Positions 54,953 through 64,000 of a stretch of 64,000 nucleotides of DNA are shown here, in pieces; position 1 is the first letter of the stretch; each line of letters opens with the position of its first letter. Location of the stretch: the NCBI GenBank assembly GCA_947311845.1, contig CAMZMU010000117.1, positions 73,255,444 through 73,319,443 of the forward strand, in the 5' to 3' direction. The notes beneath the pieces are model-generated. The model was not told the origin of the DNA and ran no database searches. It saw only the letters and a program-made list of their open reading frames with translations. The translations under genes were made by a program, and so were the position numbers. This DNA is from Poa pratensis (lineage: Eukaryota > Streptophyta > Magnoliopsida > Poales > Poaceae).

Positions 54953-55615
54953 GTGGTGTACGAGAACTCTCTCTCGCCTGCCGGGAGTGAGTTTCGAGCA
55001 GACGTGCATATCGGCTCGTGCCCGTTAGGCACAAGTCAGTCTTACGTGATCCAAGGAAGGAGCATGCCCACTCTTCCTCAAGCCATCCAGGTAGTAGCCT
55101 GGGAAGGTCTCGTCCGCCTGCGGTACTCAGAACCGGCAATGGCGGAAAGTCGAGCTTTCCACCTTCTCCCAGCCCGACCCCAGGATGGTTCGGAAGCTAT
55201 CCCAACTCCCACTAGAGGGGAAGTCGACCCTGCCGTAGTCACGCTGGTCAACTACGGAGCGGCAATGACAAAGTTTTGCCAATCCCTGTGGGATGAACTC
55301 TTCACCACAAGACGCAATCTTGGTAGTGCTCGCCTGCAACTGTGTGGAGCAACGAACCCACCTAGCCTCAACCTCGAGCCAGCTCAGAATACAGGACTTC
55401 CGTTCCCGTATGATTTGCCGGGATCCAGTCCTGATGCCTCTGGGACACAAACACTACCCCCAGTCCAGCAGTACCTCCAAGCAGGAGGTATAATCCTCGA
55501 AGGCGTGCCTGCAATTCCCCACCCGCGGGAGATAGAGATGTGGACACCACCCTTCGTCTCGGCCCCGCTCCACCGACTACCAGAGGCCGCCAAGCGGATT
55601 AGAACCCATGTTTAG
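54953..55615 (+). CDS. ORF of unknown function inside LARD-like element E (220 aa)
   Basis: The only long frame of the internal domain, uninterrupted to TAG at 55613-55615. It begins MVYENSLSPAGSEFRADVHI and contains MPTLPQAIQVVAWEGLVRLR, AESRAFHLLPARPQDGSE, VNYGAAMTKFCQSLWDEL, a Pro-rich stretch (QPAQ-like and LPPVQQ segments) and PHPREIEMWTPPFVSAPL. Composition is that of a real soluble protein; I see no signal peptide, transmembrane segment, zinc knuckle, protease or polymerase motif. The true start may be upstream: a frame from 54840 (MANPKVVLETTAKDHSGF) overlaps in another phase. It could be a relic of gag or a captured host domain; I do not recognise it. Confidence 0.5.
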   Translation: MVYENSLSPAGSEFRADVHIGSCPLGTSQSYVIQGRSMPTLPQAIQVVAWEGLVRLRYSEPAMAESRAFHLLPARPQDGSEAIPTPTRGEVDPAVVTLVNYGAAMTKFCQSLWDELFTTRRNLGSARLQLCGATNPPSLNLEPAQNTGLPFPYDLPGSSPDASGTQTLPPVQQYLQAGGIILEGVPAIPHPREIEMWTPPFVSAPLHRLPEAAKRIRTHV

Positions 55616-56585
55616 TAGCCTGAGTGGTGCTTTTAGGTAAGAATCAGCAAGGTTGTTTGTTTTCCTGTGTTGGCTTGTGATGCCAGTTCTTGCCTGTTTT
55701 CTTGGTTGATGTCGAATCAGCCAAAATAAAACTTGGTGTTCTTATCCCCTGGTTGACCACTTGGTTGACACATGAAGAAATATCATGCCTTTCTTGTAGA
55801 TGAAGGTTTTTTTTTTAGAAACAACAGATCACTTAAAACAGGGACAGTATATGTGAACCCAGACGCATATACCTACCTGTGAATTAACGCAAACTTTGAA
55901 TGAGATTATTTTCTAGTAGGTAAATTATTTTGTGTGTGTGTTGCACAAGTTTAACTATTAAGTGGAAGTATTTAATGAGACACGTAACCCCGGTGTCCCG
56001 CTCACTTAATGTTGGCTCGTGCATAGGTTTGAAAAACTCTTACATGTGACACCTCAAGGTTCCTCACCCAATATGAGCCTTGTGTCTTTGCATGTGAAAG
56101 AAAGGGGCCCGAGCCCTCCACGATGACCTCCATCACAAGCTGTAATTGCTTGTTGAGTATTCTACATCATGGAACACAGAATGACTTTTGGTAGGGTGTT
56201 TTTAGCTTGGTTGTAGACTTGCTTGTTTGCTGTTGCCATGGTTATGTCGTTTATGTATGCCCTGCCGTGTGAATGTTTGAGCAAAAACCACAGTTTGTAT
56301 TTGTATACCATGGTGGTAGATCCTATTTGAATGATTGTGTGAGCCCCTGCCATGCCACCCCTAGAATGCATTGAGTACGATAAAAATATCGAGCCTTGAA
56401 GATACCTGGTTTTTAGGAAAAACCCCGTTGAGTGTTGATCTTTCTATACGTTTCCAACTATAGTCGTGGTAGTAAAAGTTTTGAAAAAGTTTTAAATATA
56501 GGGATATATCAAACTGTACAAGAGATATCTTGTATAACCCCGGGAATCTCTATAAGTCTCCGAATCTCGGGACGAGATTCTTTTT

Positions 56586-56597
56586 AAGGGGGGAAGG
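56586..56597 (+). other. Element E polypurine tract
   Basis: AAGGGGGGAAGG lies 2 bp before the 3' LTR (TT spacer). Confidence 0.88.
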
Positions 56598-56599
56598 TT

Positions 56600-59500
56600 T
56601 GTAACACCCCGAAAATTTAGACCAAATTTTAAATTTATTTTTGGACGTCGGAAAAACTTTTTCGGGTTTCTAAATGTTTTCTTCGGAACCGTTGGTCTTG
56701 ATTTGACTTTGGTTTCGCTCTCTCAGAAAAAAATTCCCGGCAATCCTCGATCCTGTCAACCTCCACCATATTTCTGTGCCGTTGTTTTGTCTGTCAAACA
56801 CTGGTTCCCTTCGGTGATTCCAAAATCCTTCCGTTCTATTCCACAGAAAGTCTCCACCGCAATTTTTGCTTGGAATAAATTCTACCAAGCTACCATATGG
56901 TTCCCCCACACATATGCACCACTTCCATGGAAAAATATTTCCTAGTCCCATGTAATATTCCAAGGATTATTCCCATTCCCTTTTATGTCGTTTTCGATCC
57001 GGAAATTATCCAGACACCTTCCACCCATCCAAAAAAATTCTACAATTTTGGGGAGATGCATGAATCCACCTCCTGAACATTGCACTCCACTGTTCCAACC
57101 TCATTTGAGCAATATTTGAGGTACTTCCTTTGTAATGCTCATTTCCTACCTATTAGCAAATCCCAAAGGAACCCCTCTTTGTATGTCTCCAAAAATTTCC
57201 ACCAAAAGTACCAGAGGACCCCATGTCCATATAAAGACTATCCATGCAAAAATATGGCATACTCCAATGCAATATTTCCAAGTTATCCCATAATTTCAAA
57301 ACTGCCATTTCTGATCTAGAAATGTTTTAACCAAGCTAGACACCTCCAATAATCCTGATAAATTCAGGGTATGCATATTTTTGCATTTCCTTCATTTCAT
57401 CTTTTGGAGCCAAATCCATTTGAGCAATATTTAGACCACTTCCTTTGCAAGCCCAAATTAGTGCCATTTCAACTTTTTCAAACAAACCTACACCTAGAAA
57501 ACTCCAATGACCATGATACTTGGTTATCTTGACCACATGGTCCTTAGACACACAAAACCAGGAGGCCACACCAAGGGGAATTGTATAAATCTCTTTTTCA
57601 TAAATCATGCCATTATGGCCATTTTAGGCCATCTTATGGAAAACCAACTTCCCATCATCCAAATGGACTCAAACTCCATGGACACTCTCCCCTGACCACA
57701 ACAACCCCTGCCTAATTTTGGGGAATTTATTTGGGTTGTGTAAGACCAAGATCATTTCATCGAGCACCTTCTGCATTTTTAGTTTTCTGAAAATCTTCCT
57801 CTGCAAAGTTGCAGCTCTTTGATGGTTTCTTGTTTGAGTGTGTTTGTTTTGTTCTTGTGAGCACCGTAGTGTCTCTAGTCTTGCGGTTGGACCATTGGTT
57901 TGGCGGGAACGCGCTGATGCCGCCTACGGCGCGCTCTGGGCGCCCTGGACGCGCATGTCGGCATGCCCATGTTCCCTGCCCTTGTCCACTGCCTCGCTGT
58001 CCTGCGGAGCGACGCCGCAGCCGAGCCCACCCCCTCCCCTCGCTGCACGTAGCTCCGGCGAGCCAGCCCTGCCCAGGCCCCGCGCACCCCCAGCTCGACA
58101 CCTCGCCGCCGACAACCACAAGACGCCGCACCGCCGCACAGTGCTCCATCAAGAGCAACCGACGCCAAGCTAGAGGACGCGCCGCCCACTCCAGTAACCC
58201 TCGTGCTCCCCCTGTCGCTCCAGCTCACCGTGCTTATCCTCCCCCCCCTCCTCCTCTGTGGCCACCCGAGCCCGACGCGTCGCCATGGCGACCACCCCCG
58301 TGCCCCCTGCCTCTGCCTTCCCCTAGGCTATAAAAGGGGAGCACCCCAAGCCGTTCAGCTGCATCCCATTCTCCTCTCCCTCCCCTGGGCCTCTCTGTTC
58401 AGTTAGCTAGCGAATGGAGCTCGTTTTCGACCGTGGTGGCCGAAATCGTGGCCGCGGATCCTCGGATCACCGCGAGCTATCCCGAGCTTCATTCACCAAT
58501 TAAATGGGTGGAGAGACTCCTCTTGATCCCCTCATTCTCCCAGTGCAATCCATTCGCGAAATAATGCACCGTAGCCACGGCACCATCCTCGACCGCCGGC
58601 GGCGAGCTCGCGGGTCGTGCACCGCGGCGTCGCCCCCTGGCTCCCCCGTGGCCGTGGTCTCCATCTTCGGACGCGGAGCGGCGGGACGGTTCTCTCCCTG
58701 CCCTCTGTGGCCAGCGGCGTCCACCGGAGCGGCGGCGGCAGGCGGCGGCCGAGCCGGCCGTGCCGCGCCGTGCTCACCCGCGCGGGAAGAAGAAAGACAG
58801 CCAGCGTGGCACCAGCGTGGCGAGCTGGCGTTGCCGACAGGCGGGCCCGGCGTGGCCCAGCCGCCACGTAGGATAAGTGGAAGCGCCCTCCGCGCCTCTC
58901 CGCTTCCCTTACGCGAAGGCGTACTCTCGGAAAATACGCAACCAGCCCAGCCCAGTTGAAAAGCGGCCCGTTCTGTTTTTTTTTTTTTTTGGTGAGCGGC
59001 AGATAACTAATTTTCGCTCGCTCGTTTCTCTCACACCGTAGCTCCGATCGAGGCGATTCAAGTTCCTAAATTTTTGTTTCGACGAGCTCTAACCAGTAGT
59101 ACTGGTTTCAACTTGTTCCAAGGAAGTCCCTGAGGTGCCCCTTTTGTGGGTACATTCCGGAGTTTCCGGAGAAGCAGCTTCCGACCCCGACGCCGCGAAA
59201 CCACCCCGACCCTTCCAAGCCAAATGGATCTCCGCCTTCAGGCAAGCTAACCCCTTGCTACAAACCGTCCAGCAGTGTTTGTTTGTTGTTTTGCTTATTG
59301 CCTGCCGAGTATTATATGCTTGTCTGTTATATTACTATTACTGCTTGTCTGTTGGTTTGTCTGATTATTATTACATGTCTGTTTGTTGTCCGTACTTTTA
59401 CATGAGCACTGTATTGCTGCATATGTCATGTTGCATTTTAAATTATTGCACTACTTTGTATGCGTATCTGTGACACTCCCACTTCCGGGGCAATGGCAGG

Positions 59501-61245
59501 GTCTCCCGCCTCAGCCGAGGAAGTGGGGGAATTATTACAACTGTGCGTCTCGCTTTGCGGGCTTTGTTTGGTTTTTCAACTTCTTCTACGCCGAGGGGAG
59601 GAGCGGACGAATGTCGTCTTAGGATCCTCGGGGTTGGGGGCATTCGTGTTAGTTGCCTCTTGTCCCACCGTCGAATATGGTTGGCTTAGGCCATCCGGAC
59701 TGCGATGCTGGGAGCTGACTTTTCCGCGGTTCTTTTGCCGAGTTTGCTGACACCACGTCGAAGTAACCTTCGAGTGGAATGGATGCTCTCTCATTTTTAT
59801 GAGTGCTTTTCGGTTATTCTTTTACGGTGCCACACTCACATTTCCGGGGCAATGGCAGGGTCTCCCGCCTCAGCCATGGAAGTGGGGAATTACTATGCTA
59901 TTATTATTATTGTTCTATCACTAACCCCGAGTGACACCGGCCGGGTCTCCCGCCACCGTCACCCGGGTATTATTGTTGTTATTATTATTGTTGTTATTTA
60001 TTTGCTATGTTTATTCATGCAAGTATTATGTTGTTGCTTTGTTATATGCTCTGCTTGTGTTGCTTGTTGTTTGTTGAAGCTGATACATGCAGGTTGTTAT
60101 GTTTGTTGTGAAGGTTATGTTGGACTAACCCCCTGTTGTTTGGACTTGTTGTGTTGAAACTTGAATAAATTGAAACAACCCTCCAAGCTTCGATAGGGTC
60201 AGTCCATAGTGCCACTAATCTGAACATTGAACGCACTGCCACTGTCGCTCACATGGGCGGGCCTTGGCCTACGTAACCTATCAAGCCTCCTTTGATGCCA
60301 CCCTTTTGGCAAGTCTAGTCGGATACCATAGTTGGTCGGGGCTAGTCTTGCGAAGGTTCCGGAGCTAGGCGTTGCCCATAGTTGGGAACGTGCCGGATTC
60401 ACTTCTGCATAAGGCATAGAGATATGTCGGTGGCTATACGGGGAGTGTCTTGGTAGCGTGAACGGTCAGGTGATTGTGAACCAAGTCTGGGATGGCGGTG
60501 TGATGAGTTGGGGAGCCTATAGTTAGGCCAGAGCCCACATCAACCGTGCATGCCTAGAGTGGAAAGATGAGGCCAGTGGGCCTAGCAGTGATCACAAGTG
60601 TTGTGTATTATTTGGTACCAATTGGTACACTCGTCTACTCGTCACAGGTAAGCCCGTTGTATGATTACCGGTGCACGATCCAACCCCACCTGGCTTGGAC
60701 TCTGTACTGGTGATACCCCCGTTGCTTGCTTATGGCATGTTTGGTTGTCAATGACATGCTACTTTTATGCCGTGTGTCTAGAGTACACTTGCCATGTTGT
60801 AGGATTTTATTTACAGTGTATGACTTGTTGCATGATTGTTGGATTGTTTGTAGTAAGGAGCAATACTTGCTGAGTGCATATTTAATGTACTCACGGGCCT
60901 TGTGATTGTGGCCAGATATCGGCGAGGATTCATCTTCTACCTTAGCAAGGAGATGGAGCAAGAGCGTGCTAGGATCAGTAGCCCAGCCAGATGCCTGTGG
61001 AGTGGAGCCGCTCCAAGCCGCTGCCTTAGTCGTCTTCCGCTGCCAGATAAACCCCGTCCTGAGCCATGCTTGGCTTGATATTTTGTCACGCCTTGATGGC
61101 CTTGTAAACCATTTGTAGCACTATTGTGCCTGATTGTGCAATGATTTCCATTATGTTACACTGTCGTGACGTGCGGCCAGATATCCTGGGCTGGCGCACG
61201 GGACGACCGCCTCTCTGGAGATATGTTCCAGGGAGGGGTGTCACA
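56600..61245 (+). repeat. Element E 3' LTR (4646 bp), with a 276-bp deletion
   Basis: Same as the 5' LTR except that sequence equivalent to 53431-53706 is absent: GAACGGTCAG joins GTGATTGTGAACC at 60471. In the 5' LTR the lost segment is bounded by GTGA at 53431-53434 and 53707-53710, so the deletion used a 4-bp repeat. Confidence 0.95.
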
Positions 61246-61250
61246 CTTAG

Positions 61251-61900
61251 CCCGGCGCACAATTTGCCGGTATATAACTTCCTGCTCTGGCAGCTCTCCA
61301 CGCAAAAGATACGCCAAATAAGGTTCTGTCCACTCTGGAATTTCGTGAGTTGCTGCTACTAATTGCGAATTCGGGTCTTCCTGGGTCGCAAGCTCTTCCA
61401 CGTCCTGGGGCTTAACTGATGGAGTCCATAGATCGTCCAAGAAAACATTAGGTGGAACCGGCTCTCTACGTGAGCCGAGTCTTGATAAAGCATCTGCAGC
61501 ATCATTTTTCCTGCGATCAATATGATCCACCTGACAGCCTGAGAAAAACCCGGCTACCCTGTCCACCTCTCTTCTGTAAGCCGCCATTGTCGCATCTTTT
61601 CTATCCCATGTTCCTGAAACTTGCTGTGCCACAAGATCTGAATCCCCATAGCAATTGATATGCTTGATGTTCATCTCCTTTGCCATACGCAAACCATGCA
61701 ACAAGGCCTCATATTCTGCCACATTGTTAGAACAATCGAAGTGAATCTGCAAAACATAGCTCAACTTATCACCCTTGGGAGAAGTTAACACAACTCCGCT
61801 CCTGAACCTTGTGCTTGCTTAGACCCGTCAAAGTGCATGACCCAAGGCTTGAGACCCGCGGTAAGGGGTGGTGCACTCAACTGTGTCCAATCATTAAGAA
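61251..61900 (-). pseudogene. Element B second RNase H (archaeal type), frameshifted
   Basis: Minus strand. The first catalytic Asp is in WVMHFDGSKQAQGSGA (about 61845); the frame shifts by one near 61800; then VLQIHFDCSNNVAEYEALLH (Glu), INCYGDSDLVAQQVSGTW (Asp) and VDHIDRRKNDAADALSRLG (last Asp). The frame then continues to IYRQIVRRAK, where element E was inserted, and resumes in the integrase frame at 49552 in phase. This extra RNase H between the RT-linked RNase H and integrase is typical of the Tat lineage. It would degrade RNA in RNA-DNA hybrids. Confidence 0.85.
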
Positions 61901-61965
61901 AATCAGCCAATGCTTGAGATTGATAGCTGTGCGAGGCACATAGTCAATGTGGTAAGGCCCCATCT

Positions 61966-62390
61966 CTATTGCCCACTTGGCAATTCTTCCTGTAGCTTCT
62001 GAATTCTGATGATATCTGCTAAGGGTATTGAACTCACCACTGTGATTGGATGCTCCTGAAAATATGGTTTCAACTTTCTACTTGCCATGAAAACACCAAA
62101 CACTAGTTTCTGCCAGTGCGGATAGCGCTGCTTTGCTTCTGATAACACCTCACTAACATAATAACCGGCCTCTGAACCGGGTTTTCCTTGCCTTCCTCCT
62201 TACGCTCGACCACCACCACAGCACTCACAGCCTGAGGCCCGGCAGCGACGTATAACAACATGGGTTCCTTGGGACCCGGGGCCGCCAGAACTGGCGCTTC
62301 TGATAACTGTTTCTTCAGAGCTTCAAATGCCTCATCTGCTTCCTGATTCCACACAAAGTTGTCTGTTTTCTTCAGTAACTTATACAAAGG
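61966..62390 (-). pseudogene. Element B RT-linked RNase H, frameshifted
   Basis: Frames 62387-62103 (LYKLLKKTDNFVWNQEADEA, FEALKKQLSEAPVLAAPGPK, LLYVAAGPQAVSAVVVVERK) and 62148-61966 (QRYPHWQKLVFGVFMASRKL, KPYFQEHPITVVSSIPL). This is the standard RNase H-like domain that follows the RT thumb in Ty3/gypsy pol. A frameshift lies near 62120-62170. Part of the N-terminal catalytic segment is degenerate. Confidence 0.8.
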
Positions 62391-63272
62391 TATTGCTTTT
62401 CTCCGAGCCGGGATATAAACCGGCTTAGCGCAGCCACACAGCCTGTCAACTTCTGAACATCTGCCAATTCCTCTGGTTTTTTCAAACTTTGGATGGCTCT
62501 GATTTTTTCCGGGTTTGCCTCAATTCCACGCTCTGACACAATGAAACCGAGCAATTTTCCCGCTGGAACTCCAAACACGCACTTTGTAGGATTGAGCTTC
62601 ATCTTGTACTTCCTCAAATTTTTGAATGTTTCTGTAAGGTCACTAATAAATGACCCGGCTTTTTCTGACTTGATCACCACATCATCCACATAAGCATGCA
62701 CATTGCGTCCAATCTGATCATGAAAACAGTTTTGAATACACCTCTGATAAGTTGCTCCTGCGTTCTTCAACCCAAAAGTCATGGTCTTGTAACAAAAAGC
62801 ACCAAAGGGGGTGATGAACGATGTCTTTTCCCAATCCTGCCTATTAAGCTTGATCTGATGATAACCTGAATATGCGTCCAGAAAACACAAGAGCTCGCTG
62901 CCTGCAACTGCGTCACAATTTGATCGATGCGCGGCAGTGCAAACGGGTCCTTTGGACAATGCTTGTTGAGACTTGTAAAATCAATGCACATCCTCCACTC
63001 ATTATTTTTCTTCAGAACCAAAACCGGGTTAGCCAACCACTCTGGGTGAAAACCTCCATGATAAAGCCGGCTTCCAATAACCGGGCTATCTCCTCTCCTA
63101 TAGCTTTTCTTCTCTCTGCGTTCATTTTTCTCAAACCTTGTTTTACCGGCCTTGCCTTTGGATCAACATGTAAACGGTGCTCAGCGAGTTCAGTCGGAAT
63201 GCCTGGCATGTCACTAGGTGTCCATGCAAAAACATCCCGATTCTCACGGATGAACTCGATGAGCGCGCTTTC
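62372..63272 (-). pseudogene. Element B reverse transcriptase, frameshifted
   Basis: The N-terminal part reads HRLHVDPKARPVKQGLRKMN and IGEEIARLLEAGFIMEV (63209-63050), then the frame shifts; NPVLVLKKNNEWRMCIDFTS (about 63030-62970) and LNKHCPKDPFALPRIDQIV; shift again near 62880; CFLDAYSGYHQIKLNRQDWE, TPFGAFCYKTMTFGLKNAGA, the catalytic HAYVDDVVIKS, and LLGFIVSERGIEANPEKIRA. The YVDD box and the surrounding blocks identify the RT. It copies element RNA into DNA. At least two frameshifts inactivate this copy, and it is preceded by an in-frame TAG at the protease-RT junction (about 63273). Confidence 0.88.
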
Positions 63273-63990
63273 CTATTTATCAGTTAGGCTGGTCCCTATG
63301 GCGAACTGCTTGGAGGAATCCCCAGGCACAAAATCCACCATCTTAGTATCTTTTGCTGCTTTAAACTTTGCCCTGTCATCTTCTGTTGTTGGTTTTTTGA
63401 GTGCCTTGTTGTCCTGCGGGTCAAGATTAGACCTGTAAGCTTTCAACTCCTCTCTAGCACAAGTTTGCTCTGCCAGGGCTGCATCTCCCTCGTCACATTC
63501 TGCTGCAATTTCTCTGTTACCATGAACTGTAATGATCCCCTTGGGACCCGGTATCTTCAACTGCAAGTACACATAACACGGCCTTGCCATGAACTTGGCA
63601 TAAGCCGGCCTTCCGAACAACGCATGATAAGGACTTGGAAATTTCACCACCTCAAAAGTGAGCCACTCTGACCTAAAGTTATGGATAGACTCGCCAAAAG
63701 CAACCTCTAATGAAATTTTTCCCTCTGGTGTAGCTGACTTCCCAGGAACTATACCATGAAACACTGTTGACGTTTTCTGTAACTGTGATTCCTTCAGACC
63801 CATGCGTACAAATGTCTCCCAATACAAGATATTAATGCTACTACCACCATCCATCAAAACCTTCTTTAGCTCAAAGCCATGAACTTGAGGAGCCACAACT
63901 AACAAGCAGACCCGGGTGTTCCACCACATCCGGGTGATCTGCTCTACTCCACGTAATAGTATGCTCTGACCATCTTAAATACCTTGGTAC
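63273..63990 (-). pseudogene. Element B aspartic protease region
   Basis: Minus strand. Upstream ITWSRADHPD (about 63950) is followed by a frameshift near 63895, then KVLMDGGSSINILYWETFVR with the DGGSS active-site form common in Tat proteases, FHGIVPGKSATPEGKISLEV, SPYHALFGRPAYAKFMARPC (flap/C-lobe motif) and LKIPGPKGIITVHGN. The frame ends at TAG 63273. A protease like this releases mature gag and pol proteins. It is a pseudogene because of the frameshift and stop. Confidence 0.85.
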
Positions 63991-64000
63991 CCCTACAGCC

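Larger units (their letters stand above)
54483..56599 (+). other. Element E internal domain
   Basis: The PBS is at the left; a protein-like ORF lies at 54953-55615; 55620-56560 is AT-rich with no gene. CCGAATCTCGGGACGAGATTC precedes the polypurine tract. No gag, protease, RT or integrase motif is present. Confidence 0.85.
49553..61245 (+). mobile_element. Element E: complete LARD-like element, LTRs 4.9 and 4.6 kb
   Basis: LTRs 49553-54482 and 56600-61245, starting TGTAACACCCCGAAAATT and ending GGAGGGGTGTCACA. Perfect TSD CTTAG at 49548-49552 and 61246-61250. A PBS (54488-54499) and polypurine tract (56586-56597) are in place. The 2117-bp core lacks gag and pol but has a 220-codon ORF. By eye about 10 substitutions over about 4.6 kb (about 0.2%), plus several single-base indels in G/C runs and a 276-bp deletion in the 3' LTR. 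Giant LTRs around a non-coding core fit LARDs such as the barley Sukkula type (family name from memory). Orientation is opposite to host element B. Confidence 0.95.
42401..64000 (-). mobile_element. Element B: Tat-lineage Ty3/gypsy element, runs off the right edge
   Basis: Minus strand: protease, RT, RNase H, a second (archaeal-type) RNase H, integrase, spacer, antisense multi-exon gene, 3' LTR. The dual RNase H and the antisense ORF are marks of the Tat lineage. Element E (49553-61245) interrupts pol between the second RNase H and integrase. At the left the LTR starts within the element F LTR (AGACT at 42396-42400 would be the TSD). Gag and the 5' LTR lie right of the window. Multiple frameshifts and a TAG show that it is inactive. 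Confidence 0.9.

Overview
The window is repeat-rich grass nuclear DNA with no confident stand-alone host gene. Essentially all of it is LTR retrotransposons nested inside one another, plus one CACTA DNA transposon. The lineages (Tat- and Athila-type Ty3/gypsy elements, a chromodomain chromovirus, two giant-LTR non-coding elements) and the nesting density are typical of a large Triticeae-type genome (wheat, barley, rye, Aegilops). That species-level inference rests on recalled family character, not on a database match.

Left half. Element A (1-20464, plus strand) is the 3' half of a Tat-lineage element: the last codons of pol, a 106-bp tandem array, a multi-exon gene on the opposite strand, and a truncated 3' LTR. 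Three elements have landed in the antisense gene: a giant solo LTR (1589-5772, TSD GAGTC), a 2.2-kb CACTA element (8034-10245, TSD ATC) carrying an intact 202-codon ORF, and an Athila-type element C (10946-18896, TSD CTCGC) that keeps gag and protease only. Element D (20465-about 34230, plus) is a second Athila-type element. Its gag-like ORF is split by LARD-like element G (21969-30684, TSD CTCTC), whose two 3.47-kb LTRs are almost identical.

Right half. An LTR fragment (34230-34761) is followed by chromovirus F (34762-42400, minus): a complete 3' LTR, an integrase C-terminus with chromodomain, and a stop-riddled gag, with most of pol deleted. A tiny TRIM-like LTR pair (41208-41930) sits at its 5' end. 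Element B (42401-64000 and beyond, minus) is another Tat-type element: 3' LTR, an antisense gene with its own TATA box (43406-47401), then integrase, RNase H, reverse transcriptase and protease. Its pol is interrupted by LARD-like element E (49553-61245, TSD CTTAG), with 4.6-4.9-kb LTRs, a tRNA-Met-type PBS, a polypurine tract, and a 220-codon ORF of unknown function as its only notable reading frame.

Functionally the window is a graveyard of autonomous elements (premature stops, frameshifts, deletions) with recent insertions on top. The most noteworthy points are the CACTA cargo ORF with three UIM-like motifs at an exact 25-residue spacing, the antisense genes of both Tat elements with their own TATA boxes and introns, the intact ORF inside the LARD-like element, and a 67-bp tandem array shared by two otherwise different giant LTRs.
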